Source of the DNA: JAVVHH01 sp964657565 | GTDB lineage: Bacteria; Pseudomonadota; Alphaproteobacteria; Acetobacterales; Acetobacteraceae | Assembly: GCA_964657565.1 (NCBI GenBank) | Contig: CAZZVQ010000044.1 | Span: 1-35,135, forward strand | Length of the DNA stretch: 35,135 nt | Direction of reading: 5' to 3' | In this document: positions 1-8,283 of the stretch, in pieces | How the letters are laid out: each line of letters opens with the position of its first letter | Position numbering within the stretch: position 1 is the first letter of the stretch | Program-made: the position numbers and the translations under genes | The notes under the pieces: generated by a model | Told to the model about the DNA's origin: nothing | The model's input: only the letters and a program-made list of their open reading frames with translations | Databases searched by the model: none

Positions 1-113
1 ATGGGGAAGGTTGGGGCGCTGCCGGTGAGGGCGATGGGGTAGACGGCCTCGGCGAAGGTCAAGAGCAGGGCCGTCAGGCGGTCGGCGACGTTGATGAGGG
101 CGGGTGGCAGCAC
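1..113 (-). CDS. Partial unidentified protein, N-terminal part only
   Basis: A minus-strand frame runs off the left edge of the window. Its codons are rich in G/C at the third position (GCC, CTC, ATC, GTC, CTG), as in the neighbouring genes, so it is probably coding. The visible stretch reads MLPPALINVADRLTALLLTF and continues with a hydrophobic, possibly membrane-inserted segment. The start is uncertain: GTG at 113 is used here, and TTG at 149 is an in-frame alternative. Neither has a clear Shine-Dalgarno sequence. It follows the DppC-type permease on the same strand but does not resemble a DppB, DppD or DppF N-terminus. I do not recognise the family. Confidence 0.4.
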   Translation of the reverse strand, partial: MLPPALINVADRLTALLLTFAEAVYPIALTGSAPTFP

Positions 114-178
114 GAACGGAAGGAGAACATTATGGGTGGGGGTTGGCAAGGGGGATTTGCGGGGGCAGCGCTACGGTT

Positions 179-203
179 CCCGCATTCGCTGCGCGAATAC
201 GGG
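179..203. repeat. Hairpin between permease gene and next ORF
   Basis: This is an imperfect palindrome, CCCGCATTCGC-TGC-GCGAATACGGG, with 10 of 11 stem positions paired and a 3-base loop. It lies just downstream of the permease stop codon at 249 on the minus strand. There is no T-run, so it is either a weak or Rho-assisted terminator or a copy of a dispersed palindromic repeat. Only this copy was seen in the window. Confidence 0.5.
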
Positions 204-248
204 CTACTTGGCCGTTGATCGGCGGCCGGGCTGATCTCGGGGAGTGGG

Positions 249-1148
249 TCAGCGGGTTTGGTCGGTGAGGAGGTTGAGGGCGAGGACGGTGAGGGCGATG
301 GCGAGGCCGGGCGCGAGGGCGACGATGGGGCGGGTGTAGAGGAGGGCTTGGCCGTCGGCGAGGAGGGTGCCCCAGCTGGCGCTGGGGGGTTGGATGCCGA
401 GGCCGAGGATGGAGAGGGCGGCTTCGGTGAGGAGGGACATGGCGGCGAGGATGGGGAGGAGGCTCGCGAGCGTGGGAAGCAGGGCGGGGAAGAGGTGGCG
501 GCGGAGGATGTACGAAGGTCGGGCGCCGGTGGCGACCGCGGCTTCGATGTAGTCGAGCGTGCCGAGGGCGATGATCTCGGCGCGGACGGGGCGGGCGACG
601 TAGGGGACGTAGACCAGGCCGATGATGAGGATGGGGAGGAGGGGGTTGTCGGCGTCCAGGGTGAGGGGGCCGAGATGGAGGCCCTCGTTGACCAGGACGA
701 TCGAGAGGGAGATCGCCAGCAAGTAGACCGGGAAGGCCCATAGGAGGTCGATGGCCGCGGACAGGGTGGTGTCGACGAGGCCGCCGAGGTAGCCGGCGAG
801 GAGACCGGTCAGGGTGCCGAGGATGACGCAGAGGGCGGTGGCGGCGCCCGCTACCAGCAGGGAGGTGCGGCCGCCGTAGAGGAGGCGGGCGGCGACGTCG
901 CGGCCCAGGGGATCGGCGCCGAGGAAGTAGCTGGGGCGCCAGGTGGGGCCGATGGGGGTGACGCCCAGGCCCAAGTCGTTGGCGCGGCCGGGGTTGTCGG
1001 CGAGGACCGGACGGCCTTCGATCGATGCCATCGGGGTGCTGAGGAAGGGGTCGGTGGCGGAGATGTGGCGGGCGTATTGGGGCGCGAGCACCGCGCCGGC
1101 GACGATGGCTAGGAGGAGGGCGAGCGCGACGCGGCGGGCGGGGGTCAT
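249..1148 (-). CDS. ABC transporter permease, DppC/OppC type
   Basis: This 299-residue inner-membrane permease belongs to the dipeptide/oligopeptide/nickel ABC importer family. The N-terminal transmembrane segment is followed by a periplasmic stretch and the family motif LGADPLGRDVAARLLYGGR (about residues 76-94). Several hydrophobic helices come next, then the cytoplasmic EAA loop (EAAVATGARPSYILRRHLFP), which docks on the ATPase, and the terminal IQPPSASWGTLLADG segment typical of DppC. Length is normal for the family. The substrate-binding protein lies upstream on the same strand, so the two probably form one importer. The usual DppB partner is not found between them or elsewhere in the window. 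The substrate cannot be told from the permease alone. Confidence 0.9.
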   Translation of the reverse strand: MTPARRVALALLLAIVAGAVLAPQYARHISATDPFLSTPMASIEGRPVLADNPGRANDLGLGVTPIGPTWRPSYFLGADPLGRDVAARLLYGGRTSLLVAGAATALCVILGTLTGLLAGYLGGLVDTTLSAAIDLLWAFPVYLLAISLSIVLVNEGLHLGPLTLDADNPLLPILIIGLVYVPYVARPVRAEIIALGTLDYIEAAVATGARPSYILRRHLFPALLPTLASLLPILAAMSLLTEAALSILGLGIQPPSASWGTLLADGQALLYTRPIVALAPGLAIALTVLALNLLTDQTR

Positions 1149-1163
1149 GTTGCGGCCAGACCT

Positions 1164-1187
1164 TCACCCCGGCCCTCTCCCGGAGGG
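1164..1187. repeat. Dispersed repeat A, copy 1
   Basis: A 24-base block starting TCACCCCGGCCCTCTCCCGG recurs exactly at 2993-3016. Both copies lie between co-directional genes of the peptide-transport cluster. Related GC-rich repeats are widespread in proteobacterial intergenic regions. This copy lies directly upstream of the permease start codon on the minus strand. Confidence 0.65.
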
Positions 1188-1229
1188 CTACGCCATTCAC
1201 ACATCGTGCTCCGACCCTTGTACTCGTCA

Positions 1230-1250
1230 CCCCCGGGCTTGACCCGGGGG
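1230..1250. repeat. Palindromic dispersed repeat B, copy 1
   Basis: This is an inverted repeat, CCCCCGGG-CTTGA-CCCGGGGG, with an 8-bp stem and a 5-base loop. It has the same design as the elements at 1289-1309 and 6309-6329 (loop CTTGA or its complement TCAAG). It resembles the REP-type palindromes common in alphaproteobacterial genomes, but family membership was not checked. Confidence 0.65.
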
Positions 1251-1288
1251 CCCACGGTGCCGCGAGCGCAGCGCTTTCCGCCCCTGGG

Positions 1289-1309
1289 TTGCCGGGTCAA
1301 GCCCGGCAA
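1289..1309. repeat. Palindromic dispersed repeat B, copy 2 (opposite orientation)
   Basis: The element TTGCCGGG-TCAAG-CCCGGCAA has an 8-bp perfect stem. Its loop is the complement of the loop in copy 1, so the two copies form a facing pair about 40 bases apart between the binding-protein and permease genes. The pair could form a cruciform or stabilise mRNA ends within the transcript. Confidence 0.65.
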
Positions 1310-1390
1310 TGACGGGTTGAGATCCCCGTCCAATGTTGTGTGACTCCGGCAGCCCGGAGGAAGAGGGAGACGCAAGGCGGGGGGGGTGGT

Positions 1391-2969
1391 TCAGCGGGTG
1401 TCGGCTTGGTCGATGAGCCAGTGGAAGACCTCGTGGTAGGCGTAGCCGTGGACGCGGCGGGAGATGATGTCGACGTAGCGGGGGCTGAAGAGGGAGATGG
1501 CGGGGGCGGCGTCGGTGAGGGCGCGGTCGGCGGCGGCCAGGGCGGCGGGGTCTTGGTGCAGGGTGGCGGCGGCGATTTGGGCGTCGATGGCCGGGTCGCA
1601 GAAGCCGGGGATGTTGGGGGAGCTATCGGAGGCGGGGTGGAAGGCGGCGCAGCCGAAGCTGCCGAGGAGGAAATTCGCGCTCGAGGGATAGTCGGCGTAC
1701 CAGGAGGTCAGGCTGGCTTGGACGCGGTTGTTGGTGTTCTGGATGTAGGGGAATTGCACGTTGCCGGAGAGGCTGCGGAGCTTGGTGTCTAGGCCGATAC
1801 TCGCAAAAACGTCGCGGAGGTAGGTGCCGATGACCCGGTTGATGGGGCTGTCGTCGGTGATCAGGGTGACTTTTTGGTTGGTGGCGCCGGCTTGGGCGAT
1901 GAGGGCGCGGGCGCGGGCCGGGTCGTTTGGGTAGGGGCAGTAGGGGGCGTAGNNNNNNNNNNCCGGGGAGGTCGGGGGGCAGGAACTGGCAGCTCGGGGT
2001 GGCGAGCTTGGGGCCGCCGAAGAGTTTTATCAACGCGTTGCGGTCGATGGCGAGGTTTACGGCTTGGCGGACTCTTGGGTCGTTGAAGGGCGGGAGGTTG
2101 ACGTTGAGGGGGACGAACCAGAGGGCGGGGGCCGGGTTGAGGTGGACCTGGTCGAGGTAGTGGCGGCCGAGTTCGCCGAGACGGTCGGCGGGGGGTGTGT
2201 CGAACATCCAGTCGGCTTGGTCGTTGATGATCGCGGTGACGGCGGCTTCGTCTTCTAGGCCGAATTCGTATTCGATGCGGTCGGGCCGGCCGGGCGGTTG
2301 GGCGTCGGGGTTCCAGGGGCGGAAGTGGGGGTTGCGCTCGAGGGTGAGGCGGTCGTTGGGGTCATAGGCGGTGAAGCGGTAGGGGCCGGTGCCGGGGATC
2401 GGGGTGGTGCCGGCGTCGTCGGGCGGGGCGTCGGCGGGGAGGATGCTGGCGTGGGGAAGGGCGAGCTTGGCGAGGAATTCGGGGTCGGGGCGGGTGAGGC
2501 GGATGGTGATGGTGTCGCCGTCGGCGGTGACGCCGTCGAGGGGGCAGGTGGCGGGGGTGGCGAGGCAGGCTGGGGCGCCGGCGATGGCGCCGTAGAAGGT
2601 GTCGGCGGTGGGGCTGCGGATGCGGAAGATGCGGCGGAGGCTGGCGACGACGTCGGCGGGGCCGAGGGGGCGGCCGTCGGAGAAGCGGATGCCGGGGCGG
2701 AGGTGGAAGCGGTAGAGAAGGCCGTCGGCTTCGGGCTGGGGGAGGGCGTCGGCGAGGTCGGGGACGAGGTCGGTGCCGGTGGGGCCGGGGGTTTTGCGGA
2801 AGGCGACGAGGCCGTCATAGGTGAAGGCGTAGAGCTGCCAGTATTGGGCGGTGTAGTTGATTTGCGGGTCGAGGGTGCCGGCGGCGGCGTGGGCGAGGAG
2901 GCGGAGGGTGCTGGCGTTGGCGGGGGCGGGGGCGGCGAGGAGGGTGGCGAGGAGGAGGGCGAGCGGCAC
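1391..2969 (-). CDS. Peptide ABC transporter substrate-binding protein (SBP family 5), interrupted by 10 N
   Basis: This is a periplasmic solute-binding protein of the DppA/OppA type. The GTG start at 2969 gives a short signal peptide (MPLALLLATLLAAPAPANAS). The mature part shows family-5 landmarks: LDPQINYTAQYWQLY, the RFHLRPGIRFSDGRPLGPADV block, GTGPYRFTAYDP, and NDPRVRQAVNLAIDRNALI. The reading frame breaks at the N run 1953-1962. On the far side a different frame continues with YAPYCPYPNDPARARALIAQ through to the stop at 1391. If the Ns represent zero missing bases, the junction reads LPPDLPGYAPYCPYPNDP, close to the usual PPNFPGYxPYCPY of this family. The gene is therefore probably intact, not a pseudogene. 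Its permease lies downstream. Confidence 0.85.
1953..1962. other. Assembly gap placeholder (10 N)
   Basis: Ten consecutive N lie inside the substrate-binding protein gene. For the flanking frames to join, the true gap length must be a multiple of three, and zero missing bases gives a family-like sequence. Confidence 0.95.
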
Positions 2970-2992
2970 GATTCCGCTTGATGGACGGGCCC

Positions 2993-3016
2993 TCACCCCG
3001 GCCCTCTCCCGGAGGG
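2993..3016. repeat. Dispersed repeat A, copy 2
   Basis: This is an exact 24-base match to 1164-1187, continuing into GAGAGGG and thus forming a hairpin with CCCTCTCCC. It lies in the 77-base spacer between the methyltransferase stop and the binding-protein start. Confidence 0.65.
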
Positions 3017-3046
3017 AGAGGGTGCAGAAGCGGGGTTGCGTCGACG

Positions 3047-3901
3047 TCACCGGAGGAGGACGTAGGCGGAGCCGTCCCAGAGGCGGAAGGGCTGGCGGTC
3101 GGTGTGGGCCAGTTCGAGGCCGTGGGTGGTGGCCCATTCGGCGGCGTGGGTCTCGTCCCATTCGTCGGTCTCGTAGGAGAGGTTGAGGATCACCAGGGCG
3201 CCGCCGGGGCGGAGGATGCGGGTGGCGTCGGCGAGGTGGGCGGCGACGATTTCGGGGCCGGCTTGGACCAGGTAGGGGAAGCTGTCGATCGCCAGGATCA
3301 GGTCGAAGGAGTTGGGGTGCAGGAAGGCCAGGTTTTGGCCGGGAGTGACCTCGAATTGGAGGTTGGGGAGGTCGGCGCAGCGGCGGCGGGCCTCGGCGAC
3401 CATGCCGGCGGAGACGTCGAGGCCAAGCACGGCGCGGCAGCGGGGGGCCAGCGCGGTGGCGACCCGGCCGATGCCGCAGCCGAGGTCGAGCACGTCGGCA
3501 TTCGGGGCGAGCAGGTCGGACATTTCGAGCCACTCGACGATCTCGGCGGTGGCGGCGGCGAGGATGGCGGGGTCGCCGAGGGAGTAGAGGGCGACGCTGG
3601 CCTCGGGGGAGGTGGCGACGGCGCGGTCGAAGAAGCCGGCGATGCGGGCGATGCCTTGCTCGGGGGTGGCGCCGAAGGCGTTGTGGTCCTCGGCGGTGAG
3701 CGCGACGTGGGCGGTCAGGACGTCGATCTGCTGCTCGTGGGCGAGGAGCAGGGCACGGATGTCGTCGAGCTTGGGGTGCGGCTCGGCTTGGTCCAGGGCG
3801 GCCTTGATGCCGGCGGTGCCGGCGCCGGCGAACATGAAGTGGGCGACGGCGATCTGAGGGGAGATGCTGCCGTCGATGCAGTCTTGGAGGGTCTGGTTCA
3901 T
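3047..3901 (-). CDS. SAM-dependent class I methyltransferase
   Basis: The Rossmann-fold methyltransferase domain occupies the C-terminal half. Motif I reads VLDLGCGIGRVATAL, followed by an acidic strand end (LGLDVSAGMVAEARRR), FDLILAIDSFPYLV as motif IV, and ILRPGGALVILNLS as motif V/VI. The N-terminal ~120 residues form a helical region that I do not recognise. ATG at 3901 overlaps the TGA of the upstream ATP-grasp gene as ATGA, showing translational coupling; ATG at 3907 is an alternative that adds two residues. The coupling suggests both enzymes act on one small molecule, perhaps ligation followed by methylation. The methyl acceptor is unknown. Confidence 0.85.
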   Translation of the reverse strand: MNQTLQDCIDGSISPQIAVAHFMFAGAGTAGIKAALDQAEPHPKLDDIRALLLAHEQQIDVLTAHVALTAEDHNAFGATPEQGIARIAGFFDRAVATSPEASVALYSLGDPAILAAATAEIVEWLEMSDLLAPNADVLDLGCGIGRVATALAPRCRAVLGLDVSAGMVAEARRRCADLPNLQFEVTPGQNLAFLHPNSFDLILAIDSFPYLVQAGPEIVAAHLADATRILRPGGALVILNLSYETDEWDETHAAEWATTHGLELAHTDRQPFRLWDGSAYVLLR

Positions 3902-5169
3902 AGCCATCCTAGCGCGCGGAGTTGCTCGCCTTCGCCGTCGAGGAAGCGGTCGCCGATGTCGGTGCGCCAGCGCAGGTCGGGCGCGCAGACGTTGCGGGCG
4001 CGGGCGGTGGCGGCGGTGCGGGCGGCCTGGATGGTGGGGCCGGTGCCGGTGACGACCATGGCGTAGCCGGTGCGGCGGCGGGCGACCATCTGGTCGTTCT
4101 CGAGGCGGACGTCGGAGAGGTGGTAGTGGGGTTGGTCCGCCGGGGCCGGGTCTTGGTGGTAGAAGAGGGGTGGGTCTTCGGCGGGGTCGGCGTCGGGTCG
4201 CTCTTCGGGGAAGGGCGGGATGGTGAGGACGATGCCGAGGGACCAGTCGGGGGCGGCGGGGAAGTGGGTCTCGGTGCGGGCTAGCATGCGGGTGAAGAGG
4301 TCGGCCCAGCCGGCGGTTTGGAGGGGGGCGAGGATGGCGAAGCCCGGGTTGCCGAAGCGGCAGGTGAATTCGAGCGGCCAGAGCCCGGCGTCGTTGGCGA
4401 TCATGTTGAGGTTGAGGTAGCCGACGTGGTTGGCGTCGCGCAGGAGCGGCTCGAGGCGGGCGAGGGTGGCTTCGAAGATGCGGTTGTGCTCGGGGTAGGC
4501 GACGAGGGTGCCCATCTCGCCGGTCATCTCGCCCATCTCGCCAACGAAGAAGCGCTTGTGCTCGAAGTCGATGCAGGCGGGGCGGAGGAAGCGCTGGCCG
4601 TCGAAATAGGCGCCGACTCCGACTTCGACGCCGGTGAGGCGGGGCATCAGGAGGACAGCGCCCTGGGGGCCGCGGCGGAGCTGGAAGAGGACGTCGCGGC
4701 CGGCGTGGTGGTCGCCGACGAAGGTGGCCTTGGCGTTGTTGTGGTATTTCAGGACGGTGCGGCCCGGGTTGGCGTGGAGCCAGGCGGCGGCGTCGGGGGC
4801 GGTGGGGAAGCTGAGGGCTTCGGGGGTTTGCAGGCCGGCGTCGCGCAGGGCCTGCTGGCCGAAGGCGCGGTCGTATTCGAGGCGGTCGCCGAGGGCGCTG
4901 CCGCCGATGACGCGGTAGCCCTGGGCGCGCAGCGCGTCTTGCTGGGGGCCGACGCCGACGCGTTCGAAGAGGATCATGCCGTCATTGGTGTCGGCGCGGC
5001 CGACCCAGTCGAGTTCGGCTTGCCAGTCGGTGATCTTGGGGAGGAGGCCCTCGAAGCAGCCGGCGTAGCTGGGGTCGCCGGCGTAGACGCGGACCTCGTG
5101 GCCCTCGCGCAGGAGGCTGACGTAGAGGTCGCCGAGTTCGACCTTTGAACCGATGCCGAGTATGCGCAC
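3898..5169 (-). CDS. PurD-like ATP-grasp ligase
   Basis: This 423-residue protein has the length and layout of phosphoribosylamine-glycine ligase (GAR synthetase). The N-terminal domain starts MRILGIGSKVELGDLYVSLL. The ATP-grasp core contains LKYHNNAKATFVGDHHAG, then LTGVEVGVGAYFDGQRFL, then FEHKRFFVGEMGEMTGEMG, and a metal-binding stretch LNLNMIANDAGLWPLEFTCR followed by FGNPGFAIL. The corresponding segment in true PurD reads roughly DHKRxxDGDxGPNTGGMG. Here it is changed to GEMGEMTGEMG, and other PurD blocks are divergent. I infer a paralogue joining a carboxylate to an amine in a side pathway, not the purine enzyme. It is the first gene of the minus-strand run. Its substrate cannot be read from the sequence. 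Confidence 0.75.
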   Translation of the reverse strand: MRILGIGSKVELGDLYVSLLREGHEVRVYAGDPSYAGCFEGLLPKITDWQAELDWVGRADTNDGMILFERVGVGPQQDALRAQGYRVIGGSALGDRLEYDRAFGQQALRDAGLQTPEALSFPTAPDAAAWLHANPGRTVLKYHNNAKATFVGDHHAGRDVLFQLRRGPQGAVLLMPRLTGVEVGVGAYFDGQRFLRPACIDFEHKRFFVGEMGEMTGEMGTLVAYPEHNRIFEATLARLEPLLRDANHVGYLNLNMIANDAGLWPLEFTCRFGNPGFAILAPLQTAGWADLFTRMLARTETHFPAAPDWSLGIVLTIPPFPEERPDADPAEDPPLFYHQDPAPADQPHYHLSDVRLENDQMVARRRTGYAMVVTGTGPTIQAARTAATARARNVCAPDLRWRTDIGDRFLDGEGEQLRALGWL

Positions 5170-5292
5170 GTGTCCTCCGTTTGCGCCGGACTAGCCGAGG
5201 CGGGCGGGGGAGGCAAATGGGGCAGGCGTGTTCATCTGGACATTTGCCGCGGCGTTCGCATGTTGGAGTGTGAACGAGCGTGGGGCCATCTC

Positions 5293-5742
5293 ATGACCAT
5301 TGCAGCGATCCTGAAGCAGAAAGGTGGCGAGGTGGTCAGCGTGGCGCCCTCGGCGAGCGTGACGGAGATTGCGTCGATCATCTCGTCGCGACGGATCGGC
5401 GCGGTGGTCGTGCTGGCCGATGGACGGCTGGCCGGCATCGTCAGCGAGCGGGACGTGGTCAAGGCGATCGCCAATAGTGGCGAAGCGGCGCTGAAGATGA
5501 CGGCGCAGGACATCATGACGCAGGCGGTGATCACCGCGACGCCGCAGACCTCGGTCAACGATGCGATGTCGCTGATGGACGATGGGTATTTCAGACATCT
5601 GCCGGTGGTCGATGAAGGCAGCTTGGTCGGCATCATCAGCGTGCGCGACGCCGTCCGGGCCTACATCCAGCATCAGGCGATGGAGGTGGACAGCCTGACG
5701 GAGTTCGTGTTCCGCGGCGCCCAGACGGGGGGTTTGCGCTAG
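5293..5742 (+). CDS. CBS-domain pair protein
   Basis: This 149-residue cytoplasmic protein consists almost only of two CBS domains. The first spans about residues 8-65 (VSVAPSASVTEIASIISSRR, then VVVLADGRLAGIVSERDVVK). The second spans about 75-130 (IMTQAVITATPQTSVNDAM, then HLPVVDEGSLVGIISVRDAV). Such tandems bind adenine nucleotides and act as energy or ionic sensors, usually for a partner protein. No catalytic domain is attached, so it may regulate another protein. The ATG at 5293 was chosen because the upstream in-frame sequence (5170 onward) is intergenic and divergent to the ATP-grasp gene. It is followed by the host-attachment-family gene. Confidence 0.85.
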   Translation: MTIAAILKQKGGEVVSVAPSASVTEIASIISSRRIGAVVVLADGRLAGIVSERDVVKAIANSGEAALKMTAQDIMTQAVITATPQTSVNDAMSLMDDGYFRHLPVVDEGSLVGIISVRDAVRAYIQHQAMEVDSLTEFVFRGAQTGGLR

Positions 5743-5802
5743 GGAACGGACTGCCGGGCGTTGGCTGGAGTGCAACCCCGGGGGTGTTCGCGCGTCTTGT
5801 CG

Positions 5803-5820
5803 CCTTGCCCGCGGGCAAGG
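5803..5820. promoter_or_regulatory. Perfect 18-bp palindrome before the host-attachment-family gene
   Basis: CCTTGCCCGCGGGCAAGG reads the same on both strands. It lies 5 bases before the AGGAG ribosome-binding site (5825-5829) and after the CBS gene stop. It could be an operator for a dimeric repressor, an RNA hairpin masking translation, or an attenuator. There is no T-run to support an intrinsic terminator. Confidence 0.5.
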
Positions 5821-5837
5821 TTTCAGGAGTTTTCATC

Positions 5838-6236
5838 GTGTCGAAGTCCGTTCCAGCCAACGCTCTCGTTGTCGTCGCCGACGGCGGCAAGGCGATCTTG
5901 TTCCGCAACACCGGCGTGGGCAGCGAGTTGTCGCTCAAAGAGGAGCGGCGGGTCGAGCCGGACGGGTTGACGCAGGGGCCGTCGGGGGCGCGGCCGGAGG
6001 ATCAGAGCCCGAAGCAGACGGGAGAGGCGACGTTCGCGAAGAACCTGACCAAGCTGCTGAACTCGATGCATGAGGAGCATTCGTTCAAGGAGATGGTGCT
6101 GGTGGCGGACCCGCAGACGTTGGGGCAGATCCGCGACGCGATGCACAAGTCGCTCGAAGCGGCGGTGGCGTGGTCGTTGTCGAAGGATCTGACGAACAAT
6201 ACCGTCAAGGAGATCGAGAAGAGCCTGTCGCACTAG
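5838..6236 (+). CDS. Host attachment family protein (baeRF/eRF1-like fold)
   Basis: This 132-residue protein matches the pattern of the family named 'protein required for attachment to host cells'. An N-terminal strand reads ALVVVADGGKAILFRN. A loop rich in polar residues follows (SGARPEDQSPKQTGEATF), then a helix AKNLTKLLNS, the strand FKEMVLVADPQTLGQIRDAM, and a C-terminal SLSKDLTNNTVKEIEKSL. The family is related to bacterial eRF1-like domains of unclear role, and the family name should not be taken as a proven function here. GTG at 5838 is preferred because AGGAG lies 8 bases upstream. A perfect palindrome sits just before that site, and the CBS protein gene is immediately upstream. Confidence 0.8.
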   Translation: MSKSVPANALVVVADGGKAILFRNTGVGSELSLKEERRVEPDGLTQGPSGARPEDQSPKQTGEATFAKNLTKLLNSMHEEHSFKEMVLVADPQTLGQIRDAMHKSLEAAVAWSLSKDLTNNTVKEIEKSLSH

Positions 6237-6308
6237 CGAGATTAGACGTCGTGGCCGGGCGTGACCTGGCGGCGTAGGCCGGCAAGGGCGCGCTTGTGGC
6301 GCGTTGGA

Positions 6309-6329
6309 CCACCGGATCAAGTCCGGTGG
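6309..6329. repeat. Palindromic dispersed repeat B, copy 3
   Basis: CCACCGGA-TCAAG-TCCGGTGG has an 8-bp perfect stem with the same TCAAG loop as the copy at 1289-1309. It lies in the spacer between the host-attachment-family gene and the ABC ATPase gene, where it could end the upstream transcript. Confidence 0.6.
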
Positions 6330-6404
6330 TGACGGTTGCAGAGGGTGACCCTTGCCGTCGACGGGCCGGGTCGGCACACTCCCGGCAAAATCGGGAGGCG
6401 TGCC

Positions 6405-7501
<1,097 letters not shown>

Positions 7502-7505
<4 letters not shown>

Positions 7506-8283
7506 GCAGCGGGCTCGCGGGCCGCGCGGTTTGGATCACCGGTGCGGGGACCGGGATCGGGCGGGCGCTGGCGCTGGCGTTCGGGGCGGCCGGGTGCCGG
7601 TTGGCGCTGACGGGGCGGTCGCGCGAGACGTTGGCGGAGACGCTGGGGATGGTGGAGGCGGAGGGGGGCAGCGCGATGTTGGCGCTGGCCGATGTCAGCG
7701 ATGGGCATGAGGTGACGGCGGCGCATCGGGCGGTGACGGAGGCGCTGGGGGATGTCGAGATCCTGGTCAACAATGCGGGCACCAACACGGCGCGGCGAGC
7801 GTGGCGCGACCTGTCGCCGACGGATATGGCGCATTTACTGGATGTTAATCTGAAGGGTCCATTCTTGTGCTCGCTGGCGGTGCTGCCAGCGATGCGGGAG
7901 CGGCGGGATGGGACGTTGATCCATATCGTGTCGAACGCGGCGGTGGGGATCTTTAGCGTGTCCGGGCCGGCGTATACGGCGTCCAAGCACGGGGCGCGGG
8001 CGATGTCGGCGACGATCAATGCCGAGGAGGGGATCCACGGCATTCGCTCGGTGTGCATCAACCCGGGCGAGGTGGCGACGCCGATCCTGGACAAGCNNNN
8101 NNNNNNCCGCGGCCGCCGACCGCGGAGGAACGGGCGATCATGGTGCAGCCGGAGGATATCGCCGAGGCGGCGGTGTTCGCGGCCGGGCTGCCGGCGCGGA
8201 CGTGCATGGCCGAGATGACGATCACCCCGACCGACAACGCGTTCTACCGCGAGAATGCGCGCCGCATTGCGGGAGAGGCTTGA
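7502..8283 (+). CDS. SDR family oxidoreductase, interrupted by 10 N
   Basis: This is a classical short-chain dehydrogenase/reductase. The nucleotide-binding motif is TGAGTGIG (residues 13-20). NNAG lies at 90-93, the catalytic Ser is in HIVSNAA (144), and the YTASK motif (Y158, K162) is followed by VCINPGEVATPILDK. The N run 8097-8106 then breaks the frame. The other side continues PRPPTAEERAIMVQPEDIAE to the stop at 8281-8283. Frames join if the true gap is 2 bases (modulo 3), giving DK-R-PRPPTAEER, as expected for the family. The start is TTG at 7502, overlapping the ATPase stop (TTGA), and the stop overlaps the next ATG (TGATG), so three genes are translationally coupled. Substrate unknown. 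Confidence 0.87.
8097..8106. other. Assembly gap placeholder (10 N)
   Basis: Ten N lie within the SDR gene in a very GC-rich stretch. The frames on each side differ by one base, which is explained if the real gap is 2, 5 or 8 bases instead of 10. Confidence 0.95.

Noticed and set aside
130..1230. Long Pro/Arg-rich open frame on the minus strand overlapping the permease
   Set aside because: It is an out-of-frame shadow of the DppC-type permease; its composition (Pro, Arg, His) is typical of the wrong frame in GC-rich DNA.
1391..3533. Binding-protein gene as a frameshifted pseudogene
   Set aside because: The frame change coincides exactly with the 10-N run, and both sides read as family-typical sequence.
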